The notes: generated from the sequence alone by a model not told the origin. DNA of 64,000 nt from DASRHD01 sp035485575 (GCA_035485575.1 DATHNW010000010.1:1-64000), one strand, 5' to 3'; positions 25,435-34,681 are shown, counted from the first letter of the stretch. Made by a program: numbers and translations.

Positions 25435-27477
25435 TTATTTGCCGCCCAAGGGGGCGTCGGCCAGTTCCACCGGCGGCCCATAGAGCGCGTCGCGCAGGGA
25501 CGCGTCATCCAGTTTCCAGATCAGGATGCCATAGCCGATGTTGGCCGTGGGCTGGTCGCGGTGGCGCAACCAGGCGCAGAGGCGGGCGAAACGGAGTTTT
25601 TCAAACACATTGTATTCATTGTCCCAGAAACTTTGGGGATATTTTTTCAATAGCGCGGAGCGCAGCTGTGAATCCTGGGCCGAGCGGTCAAGGGCTTCCA
25701 TCGCTTTCAGCACGTTGTGGTATTTTGTTTCATAGACCTTGTTCCATGGCCCGAAGGTCTTCGTGTACACCCCTTCCAGCAGCGTGGCGCTGATCGCGTA
25801 GATGCCGGGCGTCAGGGGATAGACCTCCATTTTTCGCCATTCAAAGAAACTGGGCAGCCGTTTGCTTTTGATGCCGTAGTACCGGGGGCTGTCGGTGCCA
25901 AAGTAGGCCAGAAACACGGGCTGCTGGCCGTCGGGGTTGTGCTCATCGAGCCAGCGTTTGAGGCCCGGCAGGTTCATGCCCCAGTCGAGCGAACTGTCGA
26001 CGAGGTGCTTGTAGCCTTGCGCCGCCCCGCCGGTGAGCGGATTGAAATAGGCGAGGTAGTGGGGATAGACCGAAAAGGAATCGAGGACGGATCCGAGCAG
26101 CAACAGGATCAGGACCGGTTTCATCCAGCGGAAGGAAAGCAGCGCGACTGCGCCTATGAGCACATAGATGGCCGGATAAACCGGCAGGATGTGACGGTGC
26201 CCGATGTTCAGGTTCTGGATCATGGCCACACCGAAATAAATGACGACAAAGGCAATGAAGGGAACCGCCAGGTAAAGCGGGGGTGCCTGTCCGGGAGGGG
26301 CCCGGCCGTTTTGCCGCGGTGTTTTTGCTGCGCGTTTTCGCCACAACCATCCGCCCAGCCCCAGGATAAGAAACAGGAAAAGGGCGGGCGGTGTTTTCAA
26401 CCACATGGCGCGAAGGAAGAACGTGCGCCACCCGCCGATCTTCCACTGGCCGTCCAGGAACGCCGGCCGGTTCTCGTTCTCCCGGAGCAGCCATTCGATT
26501 CCATTCAGGTAACCCTCGGGCAGGAAATGCGCCTGACGCGACCAAGCGATGAAGGCCGCCACGGACGGATCGACGGGGTCGGTGTAAACCTGCTTGATGG
26601 ACGTGAGCCCGGGATCGGCGGGATTCGGGCTGGCGGCGTACCGGAAGTCGTAATGGGCCCAGATCACGGCCCAGCCGAAGAGCGCGTGCAGCATGATCAG
26701 GCCGCAAAATATTCCCAGTTGGGCACGGCGCGATGAAATCACCCTGGGCGAGGTCAGGTTCCATTCCAGCGGCCATGGGCCGAATAGCTTTACGGCCAGC
26801 AGCACGGCCGTGATCGGAAAAATGACGAGGGCGGTTGGCTTGGCGAGGAGCAGCAATCCGAAAAATGCCAGGCTCGCGAACAACCGTCTCCACGAGACGC
26901 GATGAAGCAGGCGCCAGATGCACCAGATCGAGCCCAGCAGGGTCAGGCAGACCGACATCTCGGTGGATACCATGCCGCCAAAAGCGAGCATGTGCGGGCT
27001 GAACGCAAAAAGGCAGAGGGAAACGAGCCCCCCGAAGTCGCCAAAAATTTCGCGCGAACAAAGAAAGACCAGCAGGCCTGCGGCCAGGCCCAGCAGCAGG
27101 ATCATCGTCCGGCCCTGCAGCAGCAGGGAACGGGGATCGTTACCCTTCCGGAAGAAAAACCGATAGCCCACCTCGTAGGGCGCGCCTTGGCGCCAGTAAG
27201 TATCGCTCGTGTCCGGGAACGCCGGCCGGGAAATCAGGTAGGGAAGCGTCGCCCACCGTTTTACCAAGTCGCCATTGGCCGCTTCCATGCGGAAATCGTG
27301 GCGAAGCCAGATATTGTATCCGACCGCGAGTTCCTCTCCTTCATCAAAGGAGAGGCCGTGCCGCATCGAGGCGGTGAGCGTGATCACGGCATAAAGTGCC
27401 AACAAAACCACCACCGCTGGCCAGGTATATTTCGCGAGCGGCCTGGAGGTGACGGAACCCGGATCGGGGGCATCCAT
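25435..27477 (-). CDS. GT39/ArnT-like membrane glycosyltransferase
   Basis: 680 aa with about eleven hydrophobic segments in residues 20-460 and a soluble C-terminal part. The first periplasmic loop holds SFDEGEELAVGYN, an acidic pair typical of GT-C (PMT_2/ArnT) enzymes that use polyprenyl-phosphate sugars. A later loop holds NIGHRHILPVYPA, similar to the conserved region before the last membrane helices in this group. It probably modifies cell-envelope glycans. Monocistronic. Confidence 0.85.
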   Translation of the reverse strand: MDAPDPGSVTSRPLAKYTWPAVVVLLALYAVITLTASMRHGLSFDEGEELAVGYNIWLRHDFRMEAANGDLVKRWATLPYLISRPAFPDTSDTYWRQGAPYEVGYRFFFRKGNDPRSLLLQGRTMILLLGLAAGLLVFLCSREIFGDFGGLVSLCLFAFSPHMLAFGGMVSTEMSVCLTLLGSIWCIWRLLHRVSWRRLFASLAFFGLLLLAKPTALVIFPITAVLLAVKLFGPWPLEWNLTSPRVISSRRAQLGIFCGLIMLHALFGWAVIWAHYDFRYAASPNPADPGLTSIKQVYTDPVDPSVAAFIAWSRQAHFLPEGYLNGIEWLLRENENRPAFLDGQWKIGGWRTFFLRAMWLKTPPALFLFLILGLGGWLWRKRAAKTPRQNGRAPPGQAPPLYLAVPFIAFVVIYFGVAMIQNLNIGHRHILPVYPAIYVLIGAVALLSFRWMKPVLILLLLGSVLDSFSVYPHYLAYFNPLTGGAAQGYKHLVDSSLDWGMNLPGLKRWLDEHNPDGQQPVFLAYFGTDSPRYYGIKSKRLPSFFEWRKMEVYPLTPGIYAISATLLEGVYTKTFGPWNKVYETKYHNVLKAMEALDRSAQDSQLRSALLKKYPQSFWDNEYNVFEKLRFARLCAWLRHRDQPTANIGYGILIWKLDDASLRDALYGPPVELADAPLGGK

Positions 27478-27621
27478 TGGCTACGACTGCAACAAGGGTA
27501 ATCCAAAGGAAGCTGGAATCTTGAGTCTTTTCGCCGGGCCAAAGAGGTCAAATTCAAATTACGGATGTTTCCACGGTCATCCGGCGTCTGAGCTGATATT
27601 AAGGCACTATCTATAAATATC

Positions 27622-27984
27622 TTACGCTGCCAGTTCGTCCCGCGTTTTGGTGCCGGGCACGTGGCGCTTGCCCCATTTCACCAGCGAGGCCAGCACCGGC
27701 CGCAAGTCCGTGCCTTTGCGCGTGAGCGTGTAGGCGTGGCGCGGCGGATTCTGCTGGTAGGGCTTGCTGGAGATGATTCCCGCGGCTTCCAGCCGCGCTA
27801 GCCGGTCGGCCAGGATGTTGGTCGGAATGCCTTCCGGCGATCCGAGGAATTCGCCGTAGCGGGTCTTGCCCCACACCAGGTCGCGGATGACGAGCAGCGT
27901 CCAGCGATCGCCCAGCAGGTCGAGCGAGCAGGCGATGGGGCAGGGCGAGCGATGGTCGGCGGCCGGGCGGCGGAAGCGGGTCAT
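27622..27984 (-). CDS. HxlR family transcriptional regulator
   Basis: 120 aa from the ATG at 27984. Typical HxlR winged helix: CPIACSLDLLGDRWTLLVIRD, then TRYGEFLGSPEGIPTNILADRLARLEAAGII (recognition helix) and YTLTRKGTDLRPVLASLVKW. Cys15 and Cys19 are in the right place to act as redox or electrophile sensors, as in several family members. It is divergent from the membrane protein at 28077, and repeats between them are likely operators. Confidence 0.93.
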   Translation of the reverse strand: MTRFRRPAADHRSPCPIACSLDLLGDRWTLLVIRDLVWGKTRYGEFLGSPEGIPTNILADRLARLEAAGIISSKPYQQNPPRHAYTLTRKGTDLRPVLASLVKWGKRHVPGTKTRDELAA

Positions 27985-28002
27985 GCGGGGAGGGTGCCTT
28001 TT

Positions 28003-28058
28003 AACTTGCAAAAGGCAAGTCACTATGTTCGCTGAGTAACTTGCAAATTAAAAGTAAC
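28003..28058. promoter_or_regulatory. Probable HxlR operator region
   Basis: The direct repeat AACTTGCAAA occurs at 28003-28012 and 28038-28047. The first copy is part of an inverted repeat ACTTGC(28004-28009)/GCAAGT(28015-28020); the second lies inside an imperfect palindrome running GTAACTT to AAAGTAAC (28036-28058). Dyads with ACTT/AAGT half-sites are usual for HxlR regulators. Confidence 0.6.
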
Positions 28059-28076
28059 AATCAACCTCCTTCTGTC

Positions 28077-28685
28077 ATGAAATCACCGATCTTCCGCTTC
28101 CTGATTCTGCTTGCCGCCTGGGGCCTGGCCGCGACCGCGGCCGGCGCCGTGCACCTGCTCTTCCGCTTGCCCGTGTTTGCCGTGCCGGTCCTGGTCGGTG
28201 GCCTGACGGTCGCCCTGGCCGTGGCGGTTTCCCGCGTCGCCTGGCTCAGCGAAGCTGTGCGCCGGATCAGCGTGCGGGGCATTCTCACGGTGCATTTGAT
28301 CCGGTTCGTCGGGTTTTATTTTCTCTGGCTCCATACGCTGGGCCGGCTGCCGGCCGAATTTGCGCATAATGCGGGGTGGGGTGATGTCGTGGCTGCGGTT
28401 GGTGCACTGGCGCTGCTTTTCTGGCCGGAGGGCCCCGGCTTTCGTCGCGCACTGGTCCTCTGGAACGTGGTCGGGCTGGCCGATCTGTTTGTCGCGGTGG
28501 GCACCGGCGGCTGGCTCAGCTTCACGCGGCCCGGCTCGATGATCGAACTGGCCGGCCTGCCGCTGACGCTGGTTCCACTCTGGGCTGTGCCGGTTTTGAT
28601 CGTCAGCCATTTCGTCATCTTCCGCCGGCTCTGCGAAGCGCGCGAAGCCACCGGCGCGCCGCTCGTTTCCGGAATGTTACACTAA
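28077..28685 (+). CDS. Integral membrane protein of unknown function
   Basis: 202 aa with about six hydrophobic segments (~7-28, ~34-52, ~68-86, ~100-120, ~125-145, ~160-182). An Arg-rich loop lies near 60-68, and the motif HTLGRLPAEFAHNAGWGD lies between helices 3 and 4. No family was recognised with certainty. Control by the divergent HxlR gene is likely given the operator-like repeats. Such pairs often respond to quinones, aldehydes or other electrophiles. Confidence 0.78.
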   Translation: MKSPIFRFLILLAAWGLAATAAGAVHLLFRLPVFAVPVLVGGLTVALAVAVSRVAWLSEAVRRISVRGILTVHLIRFVGFYFLWLHTLGRLPAEFAHNAGWGDVVAAVGALALLFWPEGPGFRRALVLWNVVGLADLFVAVGTGGWLSFTRPGSMIELAGLPLTLVPLWAVPVLIVSHFVIFRRLCEAREATGAPLVSGMLH

Positions 28686-28753
28686 AAGACTTTTCCCGCG
28701 CCGGAGGGCTGATCAGGTTTTGGCCGTTGCCCTGTTTGATCCTGCTTCCCTCC

Positions 28754-30883
28754 ATGAAAAAATTTCAAATCCTTGCCGGCCTGATTGCGGCTGCCCTTCT
28801 CATCAATGTGACTCCGGTGTTTGCCGCCGGGTTCACCATCACCGGAAATTCCACCTCGGCGCAGACTCTTTCCTCCGGCACCGGCACGGTGACCGCCACC
28901 GGCGTCCTCGCCGTCGGTGGCACCGCGGATGCGGTCAAGGTGACCGGCACTTCCAGCATCGTGAACAGCGGCGTCATCGAGCAGACCGCCAACGGCGGCG
29001 GGCGGGCGATCCGCGACAATACCGGCGGCCTCACGCTCACGATCACGAACAATGCCGGCGCCCTGATCCAGGCGCAGGACTCCGACGCGATCCAGATGAA
29101 CAAGGCCAATAGCAACGTGACGCTGGATAATTTCGGCACGATCAATTCCATCAACCATTCGGCGGGCGGCGCCCAGGCCATCGACTGGAATGCCATCACC
29201 ACCGGAACGAATACACTGAACAATCATTCCACCGGGGTACTGACCGCGGCCGAGGCCGACGCGGTCCGGCCCGGCGTCAACGGCGTGGTTCTCAATGACG
29301 GATTGATCAAGTCGGTCACCACCACCGGCAGCAGCAGCGATGGCATCGATGCGCAGACGAATTCCGGGATCAGCATCACCAACGCCAATACTACCGGTGG
29401 CGCCCTTATCGAGGGCGGCCGCCACGGCATCACCGGTGGCGACACGAGCGGCGGGGTCTTCACCATGAGCGTGACCAATAATTCCGGCGGCACCATTCAG
29501 GGCGACAACGGCTCCGGCATCAACATCGACGGCATCAACGCCAATGAACTCGTGACCATCGTGAACCACGGGACCATCACCGGAAACGGACATGACATCG
29601 GCGACGGCGCAACCCACGATGGCGACGGCGTCGACGTGGACGGGCTGGTTAACCTGACCAACACCGGCACGATCAGGTCGATCAACTCATTCGGGGTGGG
29701 CGGCACTGAAACCAGCGAAGGCGTCACCGTTGGCGGCGGTACCATCGTGAACTCCGGCACGATCGAAGGCGACGTCGCGGCCGGCAACACCACCGCGGTT
29801 GGGCGCGGCATCACCCTGGCCGGCGTCGACAAGGACTCCAACGGCAACCCCATTCCGGTCCAGGGGATTTACGCGAACAGCACCGTCACGAACAGCGGCC
29901 TGATCAAGGGCCAGAGCGATTCAGGCATCGCCGTCCTCGGGCCCGCCACCGGCTTCACTGTCACCATCAACAACACCGCCACGGGCACGGTCGAAGGCGG
30001 CGGCACGACAGTGGCCGCGCTCCAGACCGGCGCGGACAACGACACCGTCAACAATTCAGGCAGGATTATTGCCGATGGAAGCGGCAAGGCGATCGATCTC
30101 GGTGCCGGCAATAACAAGCTCACTATTTCCGGCGGTTCCGCCAGCATCACCGGCAGCATTTCCGGAGGCACGAGCACGGGGACGAACTCGCTCATTATCG
30201 ATCCCGGCACGGGCAACCATTTCAGCTACGCCGGCTCGATCTCGAATTTCAGCAGCGCCGAGGTGAAGAGCGGCACGGTGACGCTTTCCGGCGCCAGCAC
30301 TTATTCCGGCCCGACCACCCTTTCGGGCGGGATGTTGCTGGCCATGAACACGACCGGCAGCGCGACCGGCTCGGGCCTCGTGACGGTGGACAGCCTCGCG
30401 ACCCTGGCGGGTACCGGAAACATTGGCGGCGACGTGAGCGTGCAAAGCGGTGGCCTCATTGCTCCCGGCAATGGCGGCGCGGGCACGCTCTCCCTCGGCG
30501 GAAATTTGAACCTGGTCGATGGTTCGCTCTTTGCCTTCGACCTTGGCCCCAACGCCGCCAGCTCGGATTTGCTCGTTGCCGGCGGTGAACTCACCTTCAC
30601 CGGCCCGGGTCAGGCCCTGTTCGACTTCACCAACAATGGCGTCGGCCTTGGCAGCCACACGTTGCTTACGTTCAGTGGCTCATCAGCCGGGCTCGATTCG
30701 ACGAAGTTCGGCTTCGGCTCACCCCATGACGGGTTTGACGGGCATTTTGTGCTGGATGCGAATTCCCTGTCGCTCGTGGTGACCGCGATTCCCGAACCCT
30801 CCATGACGGCGGCCATCCTCGGCTGCTTCACGCTGCTGGGCGTGGCCGGCTGGCGGACGCGGTTGCGCAAGGTCAGTGCCTGA
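28754..30883 (+). CDS. PEP-CTERM protein with beta-helix/autotransporter-type repeats
   Basis: 709 aa from the ATG at 28754. A signal peptide (to ~25, TPVFAA) is followed by ~480 residues of NSG/NTG-type short repeats (for example IVNSGVIE, LTNTGTIRS, TVTNSGLIKGQ) that predict a right-handed beta-helix. Near 515-590 is an autotransporter-associated beta-strand repeat (GGMLLAMNTTGSATGSGLV and GLIAPGNGGAGTLSLGG). It ends with a PEP-CTERM sorting signal: AIPEPS, a hydrophobic helix, then RTRLRK. It should be exported and processed by an exosortase, as a surface or exopolysaccharide-associated protein. Confidence 0.92.
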   Translation: MKKFQILAGLIAAALLINVTPVFAAGFTITGNSTSAQTLSSGTGTVTATGVLAVGGTADAVKVTGTSSIVNSGVIEQTANGGGRAIRDNTGGLTLTITNNAGALIQAQDSDAIQMNKANSNVTLDNFGTINSINHSAGGAQAIDWNAITTGTNTLNNHSTGVLTAAEADAVRPGVNGVVLNDGLIKSVTTTGSSSDGIDAQTNSGISITNANTTGGALIEGGRHGITGGDTSGGVFTMSVTNNSGGTIQGDNGSGINIDGINANELVTIVNHGTITGNGHDIGDGATHDGDGVDVDGLVNLTNTGTIRSINSFGVGGTETSEGVTVGGGTIVNSGTIEGDVAAGNTTAVGRGITLAGVDKDSNGNPIPVQGIYANSTVTNSGLIKGQSDSGIAVLGPATGFTVTINNTATGTVEGGGTTVAALQTGADNDTVNNSGRIIADGSGKAIDLGAGNNKLTISGGSASITGSISGGTSTGTNSLIIDPGTGNHFSYAGSISNFSSAEVKSGTVTLSGASTYSGPTTLSGGMLLAMNTTGSATGSGLVTVDSLATLAGTGNIGGDVSVQSGGLIAPGNGGAGTLSLGGNLNLVDGSLFAFDLGPNAASSDLLVAGGELTFTGPGQALFDFTNNGVGLGSHTLLTFSGSSAGLDSTKFGFGSPHDGFDGHFVLDANSLSLVVTAIPEPSMTAAILGCFTLLGVAGWRTRLRKVSA

Positions 30884-30900
30884 CGTTTCCGGACCCCGGC

Positions 30901-31452
30901 TCAGCTCGAAGTTTGCACCGCCGGCCGGCCCGCCCGCGTCCGCGCGAGGCGGGTGATTGGATATTTGAATCCGAGATGGTAAACGGCGAGCAGGACGAGC
31001 ATGCCGAGCAGCGCATAAACCAGTCCTTCGATCGTCGTGGGTACGGCGGGTTTGAAAATCGCGGCCGTGGCATGCGCTATCGCGGGGTCGAGGTGCCGGA
31101 GGAAAACAAACGGCCGGGTCCACAATGAGGCGTGCTGGATGGCCGACTGCGCGGTCTCGAGGGTGTCGACGCGCGTCACGGCCGCCGTCATCACCTCGCC
31201 GAGCCGGGCCACGGCGGGGTCGGCATTGGCGCTGGTCCGGCCGATGAACCGGTCGAGCGTAAGGCCGGATTGCGCGGCTGCCTCCTGGAATTGCTGCAGC
31301 TGGCGGCGCGCCTCATCAAGATGGCCGCCGAGGCGCTGCAGGTATTGCTGCATGAATTCCGGTACTTGGGAAAAAATCACCGCGCCGACCACGCACAAGG
31401 CGCGATCCAGCAGGCCTTCCGCGGCGCCTAGCAACTTCTGCCCGGGTTTCAT
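30901..31452 (-). CDS. DUF2937-like membrane protein
   Basis: 183 aa from the ATG at 31452. The N-terminal part (LCVVGAVIFSQVPEFMQQYL and QRLGGHLDEARRQLQQF) matches DUF2937 proteins: a membrane helix, then an amphipathic coiled region. A second hydrophobic helix lies at ~145-165 before an Arg-rich tail. Two-span inner-membrane protein of unknown function. Convergent with the PEP-CTERM gene and divergent from the ArsR gene. Confidence 0.7.
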   Translation of the reverse strand: MKPGQKLLGAAEGLLDRALCVVGAVIFSQVPEFMQQYLQRLGGHLDEARRQLQQFQEAAAQSGLTLDRFIGRTSANADPAVARLGEVMTAAVTRVDTLETAQSAIQHASLWTRPFVFLRHLDPAIAHATAAIFKPAVPTTIEGLVYALLGMLVLLAVYHLGFKYPITRLARTRAGRPAVQTSS

Positions 31453-31575
31453 GCTGGCAGGTTGCGCGTGGCGGAAGGCAACGCAAGCCGGTCGTCGACG
31501 ATTCGGCGGCGGTTCGATCCCGAAAATCAACCCGGAGAAAATTCATGCTGAAAGTGGCTTGACAGAAAACCGGTA

Positions 31576-31599
31576 GTATTTAACCATTTGGTTAAATAC
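31576..31599. promoter_or_regulatory. Palindromic operator of the ArsR-type regulator
   Basis: A perfect 11-bp inverted repeat, GTATTTAACCA / TGGTTAAATAC with a 2-bp spacer, centred 31 bp before the regulator's ATG. The TTAACCA...TGGTTAA core resembles operators known for SRPBCC-linked ArsR/SdpR-like regulators. Autorepression and control of the downstream cluster are inferred. Confidence 0.75.
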
Positions 31600-31618
31600 A
31601 AAATCGAGCTGTTTTCCC

Positions 31619-31990
31619 ATGTCACCCGACCGCCTCAGCCGCACGTTTGCCGCCCTCGCCGATCCCACCCGGCGCGCCATTCTCGGGCGGCTCTCCCGCG
31701 GCGGGGCCACGGTCACGGAGCTGGCCGAGCCCTTTGACATGAGCCTGCCGGCCATCTCCAAGCACCTCCGGGTGCTGGAGCGCAGCGGCCTGATCGCGCG
31801 AGGCCGCGAAGCGCAGTGGCGGCCCTGCCAGCTCAAGGCCACTCCGATGCGGGATGCGGTCGACTGGCTCGAGGAATACCGCCGTTTCTGGGAACAGAGT
31901 TTCGACCGGCTGGACGATTATCTGCGCGAGCTGCAGGCGGGGCCGAAAAAACCGGCAAAGGAGAAAAAATCCGACCACGGGAAAAAATGA
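31619..31990 (+). CDS. ArsR/SdpR-like winged-helix regulator
   Basis: 123 aa. Typical ArsR fold: RTFAALADPTRRAILGRL, VTELAEPFDMSLPAISKHLR (recognition helix), VLERSGLIARGREAQWR and a C-terminal helix LEEYRRFWEQSFDRL. No metal-binding CxC motif, as in the subgroup paired with SRPBCC/AHSA1 proteins. A Lys-rich tail follows. It leads the series of SRPBCC genes through 35164 and sits behind a perfect palindrome. Confidence 0.94.
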   Translation: MSPDRLSRTFAALADPTRRAILGRLSRGGATVTELAEPFDMSLPAISKHLRVLERSGLIARGREAQWRPCQLKATPMRDAVDWLEEYRRFWEQSFDRLDDYLRELQAGPKKPAKEKKSDHGKK

Positions 31991-32061
31991 TCCCCTGATC
32001 AATCCACCGGCCTGCCGCCCGCATAACGAACCTGATTTCAACGCACTCAACCACTGCAACC

Positions 32062-32583
32062 ATGACCGCACAAAATAATCCCCCGGAAAAATCCGCCAGC
32101 CAGCCCTTTGTCCTCACGCGCGTGTTCGACGCGCCGCGCGAACTTGTCTTCAAGGCCTGGACCGACCCGGAGCACCTGAAGCGCTGGTTTGGCCCCAAGG
32201 GCTTCACCATGCCGGCCTGCTCGCTCGATCTCCGGCCGGGCGGCGTTTTCCACTACTGCATGAAGTCGCCCGATGGCCACGAGATGTGGGGCAAATGGAT
32301 CTTCCGGGAAATCGTGGCACCGGAAAAGCTCGTCGTCGTCGTTTCGTTCTCGGACGCGAAGGGCGGCGTGACCAGGCATCCCATGAGCCCGCACTGGCCG
32401 TTGGAGACGCTCTCCAAAAGCACGTTCACCGAGCATGCGGGCAAGACCACACTCACCCTTGAGTGGTCCGCCTTCAACGCCACCGAGGTGGAACGCAAGA
32501 CCTTCGACGAAGGCCACTCCGGCATGCAGCAGGGCTGGGGCGGCACCATGGACCAGCTCGCTGCTTATCTGGCCAAGCTCTGA
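32062..32583 (+). CDS. SRPBCC/AHSA1 domain protein
   Basis: 173 aa. AHSA1 landmarks: LTRVFDAPRELVFKAWTDPE, HLKRWFGPKGFTMP, then DLRPGGVFHY and a C-terminal GWGGTMDQLAAYL. The helix-grip fold makes a hydrophobic ligand pocket; in ArsR-linked proteins of this type the ligand and reaction are unknown. Probably cotranscribed with the regulator 71 bp upstream. Confidence 0.93.
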   Translation: MTAQNNPPEKSASQPFVLTRVFDAPRELVFKAWTDPEHLKRWFGPKGFTMPACSLDLRPGGVFHYCMKSPDGHEMWGKWIFREIVAPEKLVVVVSFSDAKGGVTRHPMSPHWPLETLSKSTFTEHAGKTTLTLEWSAFNATEVERKTFDEGHSGMQQGWGGTMDQLAAYLAKL

Positions 32584-32631
32584 ACGACGGCCTCCCAATC
32601 TTCTTCCGCAAACTTCCTTGGAGAAAATCAC

Positions 32632-33540
32632 ATGAGCACGAAGCATGGCCCCGCGGGGGGATCATCAAAACAGGAACTGGTCCTCACGCGGACATTCGCC
32701 GCGCCGCGCGAACTCGTCTTTAAGGTATGGACCGATCCGAATCACGTCGCGCAGTGGTGGGGACCGAACGGATTCACGAATCCCATTTGCGAACTGGACG
32801 CGCGATCCGGCGGCGCCATCCGCATTCACATGCGCGCGCCCGATGGCACCGTCTATCCGATGACGGGCGTTTACCAGGAGCTTGTCGCGCCCGAGCGCCT
32901 TGTTTTCATCAGCTCGGCGCTCGATGGGGCGGGCCAGCCGCTCTTCGAAGTGCTGACTACCGTGACCTTCGCCGAAGAAGGCGGCAAAACGATCCAGACC
33001 CTCCGGGCGCGCGTCACTAAAAAGACCGCCGGGGCCGATCAATATCTCGACGGGATGGAAGCGGGTTGGACGCAGAGCCTTGAGCGTCTTGCGGGATATC
33101 TTGCCGCGAAAAGCGGACCGCTGGCCATCGAGCGGACATTCGATGCCCCTGTGGCCCGGGTCTGGCAGGCCCTCACCACCAAGGAGGATTTCGACCGGTG
33201 GTATTTCAAGATCAAGGAATTCAGGCCGGAGGTCGGCTTTGAATTTCAGTTTTACGGCGAAAACGAAGGTGTGAAATATTATCATCGGTGCAGGATCACC
33301 GAGGTCGTACCCGGCAAAAAACTCGCCTACAGCTGGCGGTACGAGGGCCACGAGGGCGATTCCCTTGTCACCTTTGAATTATTTCCGGAGGGCGGCAAAA
33401 CCCGGGTCCGGCTCACGCATGCCGGCTTGGAAACCTTCCCGCGGACACCCGCTTTTGTCCGGACGAATTTCATCGAGGGCTGGACCGAACTGATCGGCAC
33501 CAACCTCAGGCAATGTGTGGAAACCTCGAACGGAAAATGA
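32632..33540 (+). CDS. Fused double SRPBCC/AHSA1 protein
   Basis: 302 aa holding two helix-grip domains. The first (~1-160) has LTRTFAAPRELVFKVWTDPN and WWGPNGFTNP, ending in LERLAGYLAAK. The second (~161-300) starts IERTFDAPVARVWQALTTKE, continues DRWYFKIKEFRPEVG and ends GWTELIGTNL. The second domain is of a different SRPBCC branch (closer to the END4-like type), so this looks like a gene fusion rather than an internal duplication. It overlaps the next gene by 4 bp. Confidence 0.92.
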   Translation: MSTKHGPAGGSSKQELVLTRTFAAPRELVFKVWTDPNHVAQWWGPNGFTNPICELDARSGGAIRIHMRAPDGTVYPMTGVYQELVAPERLVFISSALDGAGQPLFEVLTTVTFAEEGGKTIQTLRARVTKKTAGADQYLDGMEAGWTQSLERLAGYLAAKSGPLAIERTFDAPVARVWQALTTKEDFDRWYFKIKEFRPEVGFEFQFYGENEGVKYYHRCRITEVVPGKKLAYSWRYEGHEGDSLVTFELFPEGGKTRVRLTHAGLETFPRTPAFVRTNFIEGWTELIGTNLRQCVETSNGK

Positions 33541-34073
33541 TCATGGCCGCCAACGAGACAGACACCGCCATGGTCGCTTCCGACCGCGAGTTCGCCATCT
33601 CGCGCGTGTTTACCGCGTCGCGAGCGCTGGTCTGGGAGGCATGGACCGATCCCCGGCGCATGGCGCAGTGGTGGGGTCCCCGGGCCTTTGCCAATCCGGT
33701 TTGCGAGCTGGATGTGCGGGTGGGTGGCGCCTTCCGCATTCACATGCGCGCGCCCGACGGCGCGCTCTATCCGATCACGGGCGTTTACCGGGAAGTCGTC
33801 GAGCCCGGGCGGCTGGTCATGACCCTCGACTGCTCCGGGCATCCGGATTCGTGGCATGACCAGGTGAATCCCCATCGCGCGAAAGGCGGCAATTCCACCG
33901 GTGAAATGCTGCAGACCGCGATTTTCGATGATCTGGGCGGCCAGACGAGGCTCACGATCCGCACGCGCCTGGAATCGGGCGCGATCCTCGCGGCGATGGT
34001 GAAGATGGGCATGAATGAAGGCTGGTCGCAAAGCCTTGACCGCCTCGAGGTGCATCTTCCGCGCATCGTTTGA
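33537..34073 (+). CDS. SRPBCC/AHSA1 domain protein
   Basis: 178 aa from the ATG at 33537, whose ATGA overlaps the previous stop; ATG 33543 is an alternative. ISRVFTASRALVWEAWTDPR, MAQWWGPRAFANP, VGGAFRIHMRAPDG and GWSQSLDRLEVHL are family hallmarks. Close to the first domain of the preceding protein, suggesting local duplication. Translational coupling supports one operon. Confidence 0.92.
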   Translation: MIMAANETDTAMVASDREFAISRVFTASRALVWEAWTDPRRMAQWWGPRAFANPVCELDVRVGGAFRIHMRAPDGALYPITGVYREVVEPGRLVMTLDCSGHPDSWHDQVNPHRAKGGNSTGEMLQTAIFDDLGGQTRLTIRTRLESGAILAAMVKMGMNEGWSQSLDRLEVHLPRIV

Positions 34074-34107
34074 TTTTCAACCCCCACAACCCACAAAATA
34101 AAATCCC

Positions 34108-34503
34108 ATGCCATCAGACACCCGCTCCTCCTCTGTTTCGAAAAAAGCCCTCTGGGCCGGCTGGATCATGACCGTGCTGCCGTCATTGCTGCTGATCTTC
34201 AGCGCAGTCATGAAATTCATGGCGCCTCCTCCCGTGGTGCAGGGCTTCGTCCACCTCGGCTATCCCGCGGGCATCGCCTTCTGCCTCGGGTTCGTCGAAC
34301 TCGCCTGCACGATCATCTATTTGATTCCGTGCACCTCCGTGCTCGGCGCCATTTTGCTGACCGGCTATCTCGGCGGCGCCACCGCCAGCACGCTGCGTGT
34401 CGGCGACCCTTACTTGATGACGCCGGTGGTGGGCGTGGTCCTCTGGGGCGGCCTTTTCCTGCGCGATCCGCGCCTGCGCACGCTCATTCCCTTCCGCCGC
34501 TGA
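34108..34503 (+). CDS. DoxX-like membrane protein
   Basis: 131 aa with four hydrophobic segments and the DoxX_2-type pattern: LLLIFSAVMKFM, then GYPAGIAFCLGFVELACTIIYLIP, TGYLGGATASTLRVGDP and GVVLWGGLFLRDP. DoxX-like genes are common partners of ArsR-SRPBCC clusters. Function unknown; a redox or small-molecule role is often assumed. Confidence 0.9.
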   Translation: MPSDTRSSSVSKKALWAGWIMTVLPSLLLIFSAVMKFMAPPPVVQGFVHLGYPAGIAFCLGFVELACTIIYLIPCTSVLGAILLTGYLGGATASTLRVGDPYLMTPVVGVVLWGGLFLRDPRLRTLIPFRR

Positions 34504-34585
34504 GGGACGTCTCAATTTTTACTACAGAGGCCGGACTGTTTCCTGCGAATGCAGCGAAGTATCTGAAGATAAAAAGGCCGAAATA

Positions 34586-34664
34586 GATTCACCGCGGAGG
34601 GGCGGAGAACACGGAGTGCGTTCAAGAATTTTTCTCTGCGTTCTCGGTGCCTCCGCGGTGAATC
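34586..34664. repeat. Intergenic inverted repeat (79 bp)
   Basis: Perfect 15-bp outer arms, GATTCACCGCGGAGG (34586-34600) and its complement (34650-34664), with weaker inner pairing (GGAGAAC / GTTCTC type). It looks like a dispersed palindromic element rather than a terminator, because no T tract follows. It lies 17 bp before the next SRPBCC start. Confidence 0.75.
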
Positions 34665-34681
34665 AAAATGAAAGCACAAAC

